Positions 24,492 to 33,548 of a stretch of DNA of 64,000 bases are shown here, one piece after another. A program made the position numbers and the translations under genes. The stretch lies in the NCBI GenBank assembly GCA_965237965.1, contig CBDEGT010000002.1:620001-684000 (forward strand), written 5' to 3'. How positions within the stretch are numbered: position 1 is the stretch's first letter; every line of letters begins with the position of its first letter. The stretch is from UBA2988 sp965237965. GTDB lineage: Bacteria > Gemmatimonadota > Gemmatimonadetes > Longimicrobiales > Gaopeijiaceae. A model generated the notes under the pieces. The model was not told where the DNA came from. It saw nothing but the letters and a program-made list of their open reading frames with translations, and did not search any database.

Positions 24492-25502
24492 ATGATCGCG
24501 CCGCCGATCACGGTGCTGCTCCCCGTGCGGGATGGGGCCGCGCACCTCCCTGGATGCATCGCCTCGGTGACGGTCCAGACCGAAGGCGACTTCGAGGTGG
24601 TCGCGGTCGATGACGGATCGCGTGACGCGACCCCTGAGCTGCTCCGGGCGTGGGCGGAGGATGATGCCCGAGTCCGCGTGCTCGTGCAGGAACCGCTCGG
24701 GCTGGTCCCGGCTCTCGAACGTGGTCGGGCGGCCGCACGCGGCCGCTGGCTCGCCCGAATGGACGCGGATGACGTCGCTCACCCCGAACGGCTCGCTGAG
24801 CAGCGCGCCCTCATGGAGAGCGATCCGTCACTGGTCCTGTGCGGCTGCGGCGTGTGCTACGTCCCTCGTGCCCGGCTCCGTGGCGGTGCACTCCGCTACG
24901 AGCGCTGGCTCAACGGGCTCAACACGTCCAGCGCGCTCGCGCGCGACCTGTTCGTCGAATGCCCGCTCGCCCATCCCACCTTCTTTCTGAGCGCGGACGC
25001 GGCCGCCGCGGTGGGCGGATACCGGGACCGTGGCTGGCCGGAGGACTACGACCTGCTGCTCCGCCTGTGGCGATCCGGCGGAGTGCTCGGGACTGTGCCG
25101 CGGGTCCTGCTGGACTGGCGCGAAGGTCCCGACCGCCAGTCGCGAACCCACGCGGCGTACACCCCCGATGCGTTTCGCCGTTGCAAGGTGCACCACCTCT
25201 CCGCCTCCCTCCTGCGGGGGAAAGACGGCGTGGTGATTTGGGGAGCGGGCCCCACCGGCAAGGCGTTTGCGCGCGCTCTCGCGGCGGATGGGGCGCGCGT
25301 GCGGGCGTTCGTGGACCTGGATCCGCGCAAGCTCGGCCAGGAAGTCCAGAGGGTGCGGGTGATCCCGCCGGCCCAAGTCGGTGGCTACGCCGGTGCTTTC
25401 TGCGTAGCCGCGGTCGGGCAGCCCGGCGCGCGCGCGGAGATCAGGGCCGCGCTCGCGGAGCTGGGGTGGGTGGAGGGAACGGATTTCGTGGCGGTGGCGT
25501 GA
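24492..25502 (+). CDS. Family 2 glycosyltransferase with a C-terminal Rossmann-like domain
   Basis: 336 residues. The N-terminal GT-A fold has ITVLLPVRDGAAHLPGCIASV, the nucleotide-sugar aspartates VVAVDDGSRD and ARMDADDVAHPERL (DxD), and an ED-type base in GWPEDYDLLLRLW. From about residue 245 a second module, VVIWGAGPTGKAFARAL followed by VRAFVDLDPRKLG, looks like a dinucleotide- or sugar-binding Rossmann fold. This fusion is found in some surface polysaccharide synthases. Start ATG 24492 with GGTGGG just upstream; it lies 13 bp after the M16 gene. Confidence 0.85.
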   Translation: MIAPPITVLLPVRDGAAHLPGCIASVTVQTEGDFEVVAVDDGSRDATPELLRAWAEDDARVRVLVQEPLGLVPALERGRAAARGRWLARMDADDVAHPERLAEQRALMESDPSLVLCGCGVCYVPRARLRGGALRYERWLNGLNTSSALARDLFVECPLAHPTFFLSADAAAAVGGYRDRGWPEDYDLLLRLWRSGGVLGTVPRVLLDWREGPDRQSRTHAAYTPDAFRRCKVHHLSASLLRGKDGVVIWGAGPTGKAFARALAADGARVRAFVDLDPRKLGQEVQRVRVIPPAQVGGYAGAFCVAAVGQPGARAEIRAALAELGWVEGTDFVAVA

Positions 25503-25584
25503 ACTCCCCTACGTTCTCGCTGACATCGTCCACCGACACGTCCGAAGTTGCACAGCAGTCGTCATCGCAGCAGGCACGGGTCAT
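25441..25584 (-). CDS. Cys-rich mini-protein downstream of arsR
   Basis: ATG 25584 has an excellent AGGGGAGG site 5-6 bases upstream and lies 31 bp after the arsR stop. The 47-residue product starts MTRACCDDDCCATSD, a CC-DDD-CC cluster suited to soft-metal or arsenite binding, and ends in a Pro-rich tail. The tail runs antisense over the last 62 bp of the glycosyltransferase, so the C-terminus may be fortuitous or the gene truncated. Either a small metal-binding peptide or the 5' remnant of an ars gene is possible. Confidence 0.4.
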   Translation of the reverse strand: MTRACCDDDCCATSDVSVDDVSENVGEFTPPPRNPFPPPTPAPRARP

Positions 25585-25615
25585 CTGGTCCTCCCCTGGG
25601 AAATCAGCCGACCAT

Positions 25616-25990
25616 CTAGCATTCGCAGGCCCCTCCATCCCCTGAGCAGCACGCGTCGAGAGCGCTTGCCAGCGCCCTTAGCGCGGACGAGATCTCCGCG
25701 TAGCGGACGCGGTAGAGCACCGTCCGGCCTTCCTTGGTCGCTTCTAGCACTCCGCTCCGGGCGAGGAGCGCCAGGTGTCTGGACACGACCGAGAGGTCCA
25801 CCGTAGAGCATTCCGCGATCTCGCCGACGGAGCACCACCGGCCGCACCTCGCGATGCACGCGAGCAGAGACGCGCGAGTCGGATCAGAAAGAGACTTGAA
25901 GAGCGCCGGGTCGAGCCGCGCGTCGAGTTCACCCCGGCGCGCGGCCGCCTGCCGGGGCGTGTCCGGTCGAATCTTGTGTAGTTGCGCCAT
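25616..25990 (-). CDS. arsR: ArsR/SmtB-family metalloregulator
   Basis: 124 residues with a winged helix: LFKSLSDPTRASLLACIA, then CSVGEIAECSTVDLSVVSRHLALLARSGVLEATKEGRTVLYRV. Cys residues flank the recognition helix (ARCGRWCSVGEIAECS), and the C-terminus ends ACCSGDGGACEC, giving two plausible thiolate clusters for As(III), Sb(III) or another soft metal. It probably represses its own message together with the Cys-rich mini-protein. No arsenite pump, reductase or methyltransferase is adjacent, so the regulon is not evident. Confidence 0.9.
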   Translation of the reverse strand: MAQLHKIRPDTPRQAAARRGELDARLDPALFKSLSDPTRASLLACIARCGRWCSVGEIAECSTVDLSVVSRHLALLARSGVLEATKEGRTVLYRVRYAEISSALRALASALDACCSGDGGACEC

Positions 25991-26120
25991 TATGCAAATT
26001 TAGGACCTCTCGAACCATCGGTCAACCCTGGTCCACCGTGGCTCGAAGGCCGCGGACGGCCCTCCGGGAAGCTCCTCCCGGACCTTCCTTCTGGGCCCCC
26101 ACAGCGGGCCCACCCATCCG

Positions 26121-26150
26121 TTGATCATACCCCTCGAAAACCGTTATATT
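26121..26150 (+). promoter_or_regulatory. Sigma-70-type promoter
   Basis: TTGATC (26121-26126), an 18-bp spacer and TATATT (26145-26150), in a locally A+T-richer stretch, about 58 bases before the TTG start of the zinc-ribbon membrane protein. It probably also drives gyrA. Confidence 0.55.
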
Positions 26151-26207
26151 TCTACGATTTATGGGACCGACGACCTTCCCACTTCCGGGCGCACCGAGGC
26201 GCACCTT

Positions 26208-26591
26208 TTGAGGCGTCCCCTCACCCTTCTCGCGCTCGGGCTGTTCCTGTTCGGTCTCGAGGTAGCGACGGGTGGCCCCTCCCTGGTAGTCGCCCGTCTC
26301 TGGACCGGATCGAGGGCCCTGGTCGCGGGCGACGAGTTCCTCGTTTCGGCGCCTCGCTATGTGATCGGTCTCGCGCTCACCCTGGGCGGCATGGCGGTCT
26401 ACGGCGCGCTGCTCTGGGCCGACCTGGCGAGGAAGCACATCACGGCCGAGGGATCGGTCTGTCCCAACTGTGGAACGCACGCCCGGCGCGTGCGGCGGAG
26501 AGGGCGGCATCGGGTCCTGTCCCGGGTCATCGGTGCCAGCGTCACCCGTCGCCGCTGCGAGCACTGCGGTTGGAGTGGCCTCACGACCTGA
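26208..26591 (+). CDS. Small membrane protein with C-terminal zinc ribbon
   Basis: About 127 residues from TTG 26208. Two membrane helices (LTLLALGLFLFGLEV and YVIGLALTLGGMAVYGALLWA) are followed by a basic cytosolic tail with CPNCG and CEHCGW, a treble-clef or zinc-ribbon pair. Function unknown. The frame is open upstream to 26121, but that region holds the promoter, so the internal TTG with GAGGCG ahead of it is preferred. gyrA starts 18 bp downstream. Confidence 0.55.
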   Translation: MRRPLTLLALGLFLFGLEVATGGPSLVVARLWTGSRALVAGDEFLVSAPRYVIGLALTLGGMAVYGALLWADLARKHITAEGSVCPNCGTHARRVRRRGRHRVLSRVIGASVTRRRCEHCGWSGLTT

Positions 26592-26609
26592 CGCGAACGG
26601 AGCTACTAG

Positions 26610-29153
26610 ATGGACGAGCGGACCGGTGGAGAGATCGGTGTGGAGGGGGACAGCGGGCCGAAGGTGACGGCCCGCCTGATCGAGGACGAGATGCGCGAGT
26701 CGTTCATCGACTATTCGATGAGCGTGATCGTGCAGCGCGCCCTTCCCGACGTGAGGGACGGCCTCAAGCCGGTTCACCGGCGCATCCTGTTCGCGATGAG
26801 CGGGTTGGGGCTGACCCCCGGCCGAGCGTACAAGAAGTGCGCGACCGTGGTCGGCGATGTCCTGGGGAAGTTCCATCCTCACGGTGACACCGCGGTCTAC
26901 GATGCCCTCGTGCGCATGGTGCAGGACTTCTCGCTCCGTTACCCCCTGGTCGATGGGCAGGGAAATTTCGGCTCCATAGACGGCGATTCCGCGGCTGCGT
27001 ATCGCTACACGGAAGCTCGTCTCACCGCGCTGGCCATGGAGCTACTAGGGGACATCGACAAGGAAACCGTTCCGTTCGTCCCGAACTTCGACGGACGGAT
27101 CGACGAGCCGACCGTCCTTCCCGCCAAGGTCCCAAACCTGCTGGTGAACGGCTCCTCCGGGATCGCGGTCGGGATGGCCACCAACATTCCCCCGCACAAC
27201 CTGCGTGAAGTGGTGGCTGCGTGCATCGGTCTGATCGAAGACTCAGAGATGCCCCAGGAGAGGCTCGAGTTGCTCGTGCTCGGACCCGACTTTCCGACCG
27301 GGGGGTTCCTGTGCGGCACGGACGGGATCCAGGACGCGTACCGCACTGGGCGCGGTCGTCTCATCATGCGTGCTCGAGCCGAGATCGAGGAGAGGGACGC
27401 GGGGGAGCGCATCATCGTCACACAGATTCCGTTCATGGTGAACAAGTCCCGGCTGATCGAGCAAATCGCGCAGCTCGTGCGCGACAAGAAGATCGTTGAC
27501 ATCCGGGACCTGCGCGACGAGTCGGACCGTGACGGCATGCGGATCGTGATCGAGCTCAAGCGTGATGCGATCGCGAACATCGTGCTCAACCGGCTCTACA
27601 AGCACACGCAGATGCAGTCCACCTTCGGTACGATCATGCTTGCGCTGGTGGACGGTGTTCCGCGCGTGATGCCGTTGCGCGAAATGCTGCGGCACTTCAT
27701 CGACCACCGGCACGAGGTGGTCGTGCGACGAAGCCGCTACGACCTCGATCGGGCGCTCGAGCGCGAGCACATCCTCGAGGGCCTCAAGATCGCCGTCGAC
27801 AACATCGACGAGGTGATCAAGCTGATCCGCGGCTCGCGGGATGCTGAGATCGCAGGCGCTCAGCTGCAGGAGCGCTTCGGGCTGACCGAGCGCCAAGCCA
27901 AGGCAATCCTCGACATGCGCCTGGCCCGTCTGACCGGTCTTGAGATGGCCAAGCTCGAGCAGGAGCTGGAAGAGGTGCGGGAGCGCATCCGCAACCTCAA
28001 GGACATCCTCGGCGACCGTCCTCGGCGCATGCTGATCATCTCGAACGAGCTGCGTGAGCTGGCCGAGAAGTTCGGCGACGATCGTAAGACCGAGATCACC
28101 GGGTCGGTCTCAGGCTTCGACGTCGAGGACCTGATTGCCGAGGAGGATATGGTCCTCACCGTCTCCCACCAGGGCTATGTGAAGCGGGTGCCGGTGGGCA
28201 CGTACCGCGCGCAACGGCGTGGCGGCCGCGGGCTCCAGGGAATGGGCACCAAGGAAGAGGACTGGGTGGAGCACCTGTTCGTCGCCTCCACCCACGACTA
28301 CCTGATGGTCTTCACCCGCTCGGGGCGCTGCCACTGGGTCAAGGTCTGGGAGATTCCGGAGGGTGGGCGGCACGCCAAGGGCAAGCCGATCGTGAACCTG
28401 CTCAACATTGCACCCGGAGAGGATGTGGCGGCGTTGGTGCCCGTACGTGAATTCACCGACGACCGGTTCCTCTTCTTCTGCACGCGCAAGGGCGTGGTGA
28501 AGAAGACCGCGCTATCTGCCTACGGCAACATCCGCACAGTGGGCCTGAACGCCATCAACGTTCGCGAGGGCGACGAGCTGATCGACGTACAAATCACGGA
28601 GGGTGGCAATCAGGTAATCCTGGCGACTCGGGGCGGACTCGCGATCCGCTTCAAGGAGGAGAATGTCCGCACGATGGGACGGACTACCGAGGGCGTGCGC
28701 GGGATCGGGCTGGTCGGCGACGACAAGGTGATCGGGATGGTGGTTGTGCGGCCCGAGTCCACGCTACTGGTCGTAACCGAGCAGGGCATGGGCAAGCGCT
28801 CGGACGTCGAGGCGTACCGGCTCCAGGGACGCGGAGGGAAGGGCGTGATCAACTTGCGGGTGACGAGGAAGACCGGGTCCGTAGTTTCGATCAAGGCGGT
28901 GAGCGAGCACGAGCAGCTCATGGTGATGACGCGGAGGGGTGTGGTGAACCGACAGTCGGTCGCCGAGATCCGCGTGATCGGCCGTGCCACCCAGGGCGTG
29001 AAGCTCGTCAACCTCGACGAGGGCGACCTGGTGATGGACGTCGCCCGCGTCGTGGGCGAGGACAACGGCGACGAGCTCGCCGGCGCCACGGCGGCGATCG
29101 AGGGGGCGCCGGAGGACGCCGAGAGCGACGGCTCGGGTCCGGGGGACGGATGA
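26610..29153 (+). CDS. gyrA: DNA gyrase subunit A
   Basis: 847 residues. The breakage-reunion domain carries YSMSVIVQRALPDVRDGLKP, the quinolone-resistance region HPHGDTAVYD at about residues 89-98 and the active Tyr in YRYTEARLTAL near 132. The C-terminal beta-pinwheel has the GyrA box QRRGGRG near 535, which separates it from ParC. The position equivalent to E. coli Ser83 is Thr, a residue that is natural in several lineages, and Asp87 is kept. The tail is acidic and Gly/Ala-rich. No gyrB is in the window. Confidence 0.96.
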   Translation: MDERTGGEIGVEGDSGPKVTARLIEDEMRESFIDYSMSVIVQRALPDVRDGLKPVHRRILFAMSGLGLTPGRAYKKCATVVGDVLGKFHPHGDTAVYDALVRMVQDFSLRYPLVDGQGNFGSIDGDSAAAYRYTEARLTALAMELLGDIDKETVPFVPNFDGRIDEPTVLPAKVPNLLVNGSSGIAVGMATNIPPHNLREVVAACIGLIEDSEMPQERLELLVLGPDFPTGGFLCGTDGIQDAYRTGRGRLIMRARAEIEERDAGERIIVTQIPFMVNKSRLIEQIAQLVRDKKIVDIRDLRDESDRDGMRIVIELKRDAIANIVLNRLYKHTQMQSTFGTIMLALVDGVPRVMPLREMLRHFIDHRHEVVVRRSRYDLDRALEREHILEGLKIAVDNIDEVIKLIRGSRDAEIAGAQLQERFGLTERQAKAILDMRLARLTGLEMAKLEQELEEVRERIRNLKDILGDRPRRMLIISNELRELAEKFGDDRKTEITGSVSGFDVEDLIAEEDMVLTVSHQGYVKRVPVGTYRAQRRGGRGLQGMGTKEEDWVEHLFVASTHDYLMVFTRSGRCHWVKVWEIPEGGRHAKGKPIVNLLNIAPGEDVAALVPVREFTDDRFLFFCTRKGVVKKTALSAYGNIRTVGLNAINVREGDELIDVQITEGGNQVILATRGGLAIRFKEENVRTMGRTTEGVRGIGLVGDDKVIGMVVVRPESTLLVVTEQGMGKRSDVEAYRLQGRGGKGVINLRVTRKTGSVVSIKAVSEHEQLMVMTRRGVVNRQSVAEIRVIGRATQGVKLVNLDEGDLVMDVARVVGEDNGDELAGATAAIEGAPEDAESDGSGPGDG

Positions 29154-29184
29154 TCGGGACCGCCGAGGACTGCGACGCGGTGGT

Positions 29185-30192
29185 GTGAGGGAGGGAGCGC
29201 CGGGGCCAAACCCCTCTCTGATCGACGGCGGCGACGGCCTGGTCGGACTGGAGGATGTGCGCTCGGCGGCGGCGCGGCTCCGCGGCTTGATCGTACGCAC
29301 GCCCCTGCTCGCTTCGCCTGACTTGTCCGAGCGATTGGGTCGCGAAGTGCGGCTCAAGTGCGAGAACCTCCAACGCTCGGGCTCGTTCAAGGCCCGGGGC
29401 GCTCTCAACTTTCTCCTCCAGGTGCCCGACGAAGCTGTGGCGCGAGGGGTGATCACCTACTCCTCGGGCAACCACGGCCAGGCGACGGCGATGGCCGCGC
29501 GGCTCAAAGGTGTACGCGCGGTCGTCGTGATGCCCACGACCGCCCCTCGGGTGAAGGTCGAGGGCTGTGAGCGGCTCGGTGCCGAGGTGGTGATGGAGGG
29601 GACGACTTCCGCTGAGCGCAGGGTTCGCGCGGAGGCGATCGCGCGGCAGGAGGGGCTGACCGTCGTGCCCCCCTTCGACCACCCCTGGATCATCGCAGGG
29701 CAGGGGACCGTCGGGCTCGAGCTCTGTGAGGACTGGCCCGACGTGGATACCGTGCTCGTACCGGTCGGCGGCGGCGGCCTCGTGAGCGGCGTGTGCGCCG
29801 CGGTCCGCAGGCTGAACCCGAAGGCGCTTCTGGTGGGCGTCGAGCCGGCGGGCGCAGCCGGCATGCGCGCCGCCCTCGACGCCGGGGCACCCGTGACCCT
29901 CGCGCGGGCCGAGAGCATCGCCGATGGGCTGCTCCCGGTGCGTGTGGGTGATCTCACGCATCGACATGTGCGTGACTTGGCCGACGACGTGGTCGCGGTC
30001 GCAGACGACGCCATCCTCGAGGCGTCTAGATTCCTGCTTCGACGCTGCAGGCTGGTGGTCGAGTACAGCGGCGGGGCGGCGGTCGCGGCGCTGCTCTCCG
30101 GAGCGGTGCGATCGCCCGGGCGTACGGCGGTGGTTCTCTCAGGGGGCAACGCGGATCAGTCGGTACTGGCAGAGTTGGCGGCCGGAGCCTGA
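29185..30192 (+). CDS. Threonine/serine dehydratase, ACT-less (biodegradative/racemase-like)
   Basis: A fold-type II PLP enzyme of 335 residues. SGSFKARGALNF holds the PLP Lys near residue 67, SSGNHGQATA the Asn loop and VPVGGGGLVSG the phosphate-binding Gly loop. There is no C-terminal ACT regulatory domain, so it resembles TdcB or serine racemase rather than IlvA. It deaminates Thr to 2-oxobutyrate, and possibly Ser to pyruvate. The start GTG 29185 is the first in frame; alternatives lie further in. Confidence 0.85.
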   Translation: MREGAPGPNPSLIDGGDGLVGLEDVRSAAARLRGLIVRTPLLASPDLSERLGREVRLKCENLQRSGSFKARGALNFLLQVPDEAVARGVITYSSGNHGQATAMAARLKGVRAVVVMPTTAPRVKVEGCERLGAEVVMEGTTSAERRVRAEAIARQEGLTVVPPFDHPWIIAGQGTVGLELCEDWPDVDTVLVPVGGGGLVSGVCAAVRRLNPKALLVGVEPAGAAGMRAALDAGAPVTLARAESIADGLLPVRVGDLTHRHVRDLADDVVAVADDAILEASRFLLRRCRLVVEYSGGAAVAALLSGAVRSPGRTAVVLSGGNADQSVLAELAAGA

Positions 30193-30280
30193 CGCGAGGG
30201 GGGCCGGGTTCGGGGCCCTCGGCAGAGGGCTCCGAAGTCGGAACGGCGACTAACCTCGAGGTACGGAAGTGGAGGCTTGG

Positions 30281-31219
30281 ATGGGCCCGAACGCGACCAT
30301 CACGGCGGTGCCGCGCATCCGCGTCGGCCATGCGACTGCCCAGGGCGGCGGGACCGGGTGCACCGTGCTGCTCGGTCCCTTCCGTGCTGCAGTCGAGGTA
30401 ACCGGCATGGCGACCGGCACCCGCGAGCTGGGCGTGCTCGATCCCCGCAGCCTCGCGGGCCGGGCCGATGCGCTGCTCCTGACCGGCGGCTCCGCCTTCG
30501 GTCTCGCCGCTGCGGACGGCGTGGCAACGTGGCTCGACGAGCGCGGGCTTGGATTCGACACCGGCGTGGCCACCGTTCCACTCGTGCCGGCAGCGGTGAT
30601 CTTCGACCTGGCGGACGGTGTGCCCCGCCCCGACGCGTCCCTCGGCCGCCTGGCCTGCGAGGCTGCTTCCGGTGCGCCCGTCGCCGAAGGCCGGGTGGGG
30701 GCGGGTGCGGGGGCCACGGTTGGAAAGTTCGCCGGTCGGGCGCGCGCGAGCCCGGGTGGGTTGGGGAGCTCGGCCGGGCGGCTCGGGCCGCACACCCTGG
30801 GCGCGCTGGTCGTGACCAACGCTTTGGGCAACGTGGTGGACGGAAAAGGGGGCGTGATCGCGGGTGCGCGCGGCGATCGGGACGGCGAATGGATCGACCC
30901 GGGCTCCTTCTTCCTGGAGCCAGGACCCGATCGCGGACCGCGGCAGGGCACGAACACGACCCTCGGCGTCGTGGCGACCGACGCCCCGCTATCGAGGACC
31001 GAGCTTGCGCGTGTCGTACGCGTTGCGGCGACCGGGCTCGCGCGTAGGATCGACCCCGTCAACACGCCTTTCGACGGGGACGTCGTGTTCGCCCTCACGA
31101 CGGCCGAGGAGACGCTCGACGTCACTGCCGCGGAGTCGCTCGCGCTCGGGCTGGCGCTGCGCGACCTCCTCGAGGAGGCGATCGCGCGTGCGGTGGGCGC
31201 GCCCGGGCCGGTGCGCTGA
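30281..31219 (+). CDS. P1-family (DmpA-type) aminopeptidase
   Basis: An Ntn-like, self-processing hydrolase of 312 residues. Motifs: VGHATAQGGGTGCTVLL, the glycine-rich GRVGAGAGATVGKF and GTNTTLGVVATDAPL, where autocleavage before the hydroxyl nucleophile is expected. The family hydrolyses N-terminal amino acids from D-/L-peptides or beta-peptides. ATG 30281 has GGAGG five bases upstream. A HAD-family gene follows after 7 bp, probably in the same message. Confidence 0.88.
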   Translation: MGPNATITAVPRIRVGHATAQGGGTGCTVLLGPFRAAVEVTGMATGTRELGVLDPRSLAGRADALLLTGGSAFGLAAADGVATWLDERGLGFDTGVATVPLVPAAVIFDLADGVPRPDASLGRLACEAASGAPVAEGRVGAGAGATVGKFAGRARASPGGLGSSAGRLGPHTLGALVVTNALGNVVDGKGGVIAGARGDRDGEWIDPGSFFLEPGPDRGPRQGTNTTLGVVATDAPLSRTELARVVRVAATGLARRIDPVNTPFDGDVVFALTTAEETLDVTAAESLALGLALRDLLEEAIARAVGAPGPVR

Positions 31220-31226
31220 GGCGGCG

Positions 31227-31910
31227 ATGCGGCGGCTGATCCTCTTCGACGTCGACGGCACGCTCGTCCGCGGGGGGCCTGCGCGTGCGGCCTTCCGGAC
31301 TGCGATGGACGCCACCTATGGCACAGCGGGCGCGATCGACGAGCACGATTTTTCCGGGAAGACCGACCCGCAGATCGCGCGCGAGCTTCTGGTGGGGGCG
31401 GGGCTCCACGAGCGGACGGTTGGAGCCGGGCTGGCGCTGTTGTGGGAGCGCTACTTAGCGGAACTCGAGTCGCGGCTGGCCGGAGCTCCCATGCGGGTGA
31501 TTCCGGGAGTGGGCGAGCTGCTGGGCGCGCTCGAGGAGAGCGGCGAGGCTGCGCTCGGACTGGTGACGGGGAACATCGCGGGGGGCGCGCGTCTCAAGCT
31601 CGGCTCGGCGGGACTCGGCGACCGCTTCGCGGTGGGCGGCTTCGGCTCCGACGACGAGGTGCGCGACCACCTCCCACGCGTCGCGATCGACCGGGCCAGC
31701 GCACGGTGGGGGACCGCGTTCGTGCGCACCGACGTCTGGATCGTGGGGGACACGCCGCTCGATGTCGCGTGCGGTCGGCACGAGGGCGTGCGTACCCTGG
31801 CCGTCGCCACCGGCCGTCACCGAGTCGAACAGCTCAGAGCGTGCGCTCCCGACGCCGTCGTAGAGGATCTGAGCGACCTCGAGAGTGCGCTCGGGACCCT
31901 GCTCGGGTAG
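31227..31910 (+). CDS. HAD-superfamily hydrolase (phosphoglycolate phosphatase-like)
   Basis: 227 residues. Motif I is LILFDVDGTLVRGG, motif II is in LGLVTGN, and the acidic motif IV is in VWIVGDTPLDVACG. The helical cap between motif I and II (about residues 15-85) is the C1 type of Gph/PGMB enzymes. It should be a small-molecule phosphatase; the substrate is not apparent from the neighbours. It is followed by a terminator-like hairpin. Confidence 0.85.
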   Translation: MRRLILFDVDGTLVRGGPARAAFRTAMDATYGTAGAIDEHDFSGKTDPQIARELLVGAGLHERTVGAGLALLWERYLAELESRLAGAPMRVIPGVGELLGALEESGEAALGLVTGNIAGGARLKLGSAGLGDRFAVGGFGSDDEVRDHLPRVAIDRASARWGTAFVRTDVWIVGDTPLDVACGRHEGVRTLAVATGRHRVEQLRACAPDAVVEDLSDLESALGTLLG

Positions 31911-31964
31911 CGACGGTGAGCCACGGGGTTCGTCCGCGGGCGACCACGACCCCCTCCGGGGCCG

Positions 31965-32000
31965 CCGGGGTAGCGGCGAAGGCGACCCCGGATCATTTTT
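31965..32000 (+). terminator. Intrinsic terminator candidate
   Basis: CCGGGGT (31965-31971) and ACCCCGG (31985-31991) form a 7-bp stem with a 13-nt loop, followed after four bases by TTTTT. It lies 55 bases after the HAD gene, ahead of the dsbA-like gene. Confidence 0.55.
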
Positions 32001-32115
32001 GAGGGTAGGATCGAGGAATCCCGGGCGGTCACGAACGCGCGTCTGCCCGCGCGACCGAGGACCGCCCGTTGACCGAGCGCACCCGAGGGACGCTCCCAAT
32101 CCAGGAGCAGGACCG

Positions 32116-32868
32116 GTGTCCAAGAAAAAGCGCGAGCGCAAGTACGGCACGGAGGAGGAGGCGACGCCGAGCGGGTCGGAGATGACCAAGTTCTACTGGG
32201 TCCTCGGCGTCGTCGCTGTGTTGGGCGTCGGGATTGTCGGCTACTCGGTCGGATCGAGCGCGCTCGGCTCCACCGTCTCCGAGCCGATCGAGATGGAGGG
32301 TCTCGACGATCCCACCCGGCTGATGGACCTGGCGCGTGGCGTCGTACGCGGCAACCCCGACGCGGAATTCACGATCATCGAGTTCGGGGACTTCCAGTGC
32401 CCCGCCTGCCAGACGTTCGCCCGCCAGGTCAAGCCTCTGGTGGAGGCCGAGTTCGTCCAGACGGGCACGGCCAAGTTCATGTTCTATGACTTTCCCCTCG
32501 TCTCCATCCACCCCCACGCGTTCCTGGCGTCGCGGGCTGCCCGCTGCGCCGAGGACCAGGGCAAGTTCTGGGAGTACCACGATGCCCTCTACCAGAACCA
32601 GACTTCCTGGTCCGGATTGCAGAACCCGGCTGGGCGCTTCGAGGACTACGCGGGTGAGTTGGATCTCGACGGGGGCGAGTTCGCGTCGTGCCTGCGGAGC
32701 GAGCGTCACGCCGACGTCGTGACCGCCAACATGGAGCTGGGTTTCCAGGTGCGCGTGCCGGGCACCCCGACCATCATGGTCACCCGGGGCCGCGGGATCG
32801 GACACCGGGTGGACAGCTCGGTCCAGGGAATCCGCGAGGCGATCGCGATGCTCCAAGCGGGTGGATGA
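32116..32868 (+). CDS. DsbA-family thiol:disulfide oxidoreductase, membrane-anchored
   Basis: 250 residues. A charged N-terminus (SKKKRERKYG), one membrane helix (about residues 25-50), then a thioredoxin-fold domain with helical insert and the active site CPAC near residue 95 in IIEFGDFQCPACQTF. The cis-Pro loop is RVPGTPTIMV. It is of the BdbD/Thioredoxin_4 type and introduces disulfides outside the membrane. GTG 32116 is preceded by AGGAGCAGGA. The stop overlaps the VKOR start by 4 bp, so donor and re-oxidant are translationally coupled. Confidence 0.9.
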   Translation: MSKKKRERKYGTEEEATPSGSEMTKFYWVLGVVAVLGVGIVGYSVGSSALGSTVSEPIEMEGLDDPTRLMDLARGVVRGNPDAEFTIIEFGDFQCPACQTFARQVKPLVEAEFVQTGTAKFMFYDFPLVSIHPHAFLASRAARCAEDQGKFWEYHDALYQNQTSWSGLQNPAGRFEDYAGELDLDGGEFASCLRSERHADVVTANMELGFQVRVPGTPTIMVTRGRGIGHRVDSSVQGIREAIAMLQAGG

Positions 32869-33350
32869 CCGCAGGCGCTCCCGGCGCCGCGGAGCCGACT
32901 CTGCACGTCGAGCTACGGCCACCTCCACGCAATCGCATGGCGGTGGCCGTGCTCGCTCTGATCGGTCTGTTCGTCGCGCTCTACCTCCTGGCCTACAGCT
33001 TCGGGCTCATCCCGCTCCTCTGCGGGGTGGGTTCCTGCACCGTGGTGCAGGCTAGCGTGTGGGCCAAGGTCGGTCCGGTGCCGGTGCCGCTTATCGGGGT
33101 GGGCGGCTACGGATCCTTGCTCGCGGTCGCGGTGCTGGGTCTCCAACCCGACCGACAGCACGACCGTACCCCGGGCCTGATGATGCTCGGGCTGGCAGCG
33201 ATCGGGGTCGCGTACACCGCGTTCCTTACCTACCTGGAGGTGGTGGTGATCAACGCGTGGTGCATGTGGTGCGTGATCTCTGCGGTGGTGATGACCCTGA
33301 TCTTCGTGGCATCGTTGCCGGAGCTGCGCGGTGCCGGAGGTCGTGTGTGA
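32865..33350 (+). CDS. Vitamin K epoxide reductase-family disulfide re-oxidase
   Basis: 161 residues with four membrane helices. The loop Cys pair lies in CGVGSCTVVQASVWAK, the periplasmic segment VPLIGVGGYGSLLAV holds a conserved Ser/Gly stretch, and the quinone-side redox pair is NAWCMWCVIS (CxxC near residue 131). It is a bacterial VKOR that passes electrons from the DsbA-like protein to quinone, replacing DsbB. Starts in ATGA overlap with the dsbA-like gene. Confidence 0.9.
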   Translation: MTAGAPGAAEPTLHVELRPPPRNRMAVAVLALIGLFVALYLLAYSFGLIPLLCGVGSCTVVQASVWAKVGPVPVPLIGVGGYGSLLAVAVLGLQPDRQHDRTPGLMMLGLAAIGVAYTAFLTYLEVVVINAWCMWCVISAVVMTLIFVASLPELRGAGGRV

Positions 33351-33547
33351 GCGAGCGCACACCGATCAGGATGCTCTTCGTGGACGGGGGAGCGTACCAC
33401 CACGAAGACCTCACCGTCCCCACCGAGCTGCTCGAACGCTACGAGCGCCTGATCGACTGCCTGCGTGAGGACCCCACGGTCCTGCGCGAGCTGTACGTGG
33501 ACGTTGGACGTCTGTGCGCTGCATGGTTGGTGGACGACGGGAGTTGA
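33347..33547 (+). CDS. Hypothetical protein, 66 residues
   Basis: GTG 33347 overlaps the VKOR stop (GTGTGA), as in the previous junction. The product (RMLFVDGGAYHHEDLTVPTELLERYERLIDCLREDPTVLRELYVD in part, mostly helical and acidic) is soluble and unrecognised. It converges tail to tail with the DUF402 gene, with a 1-bp gap. Confidence 0.6.
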   Translation: MSERTPIRMLFVDGGAYHHEDLTVPTELLERYERLIDCLREDPTVLRELYVDVGRLCAAWLVDDGS

Positions 33548-33548
33548 T

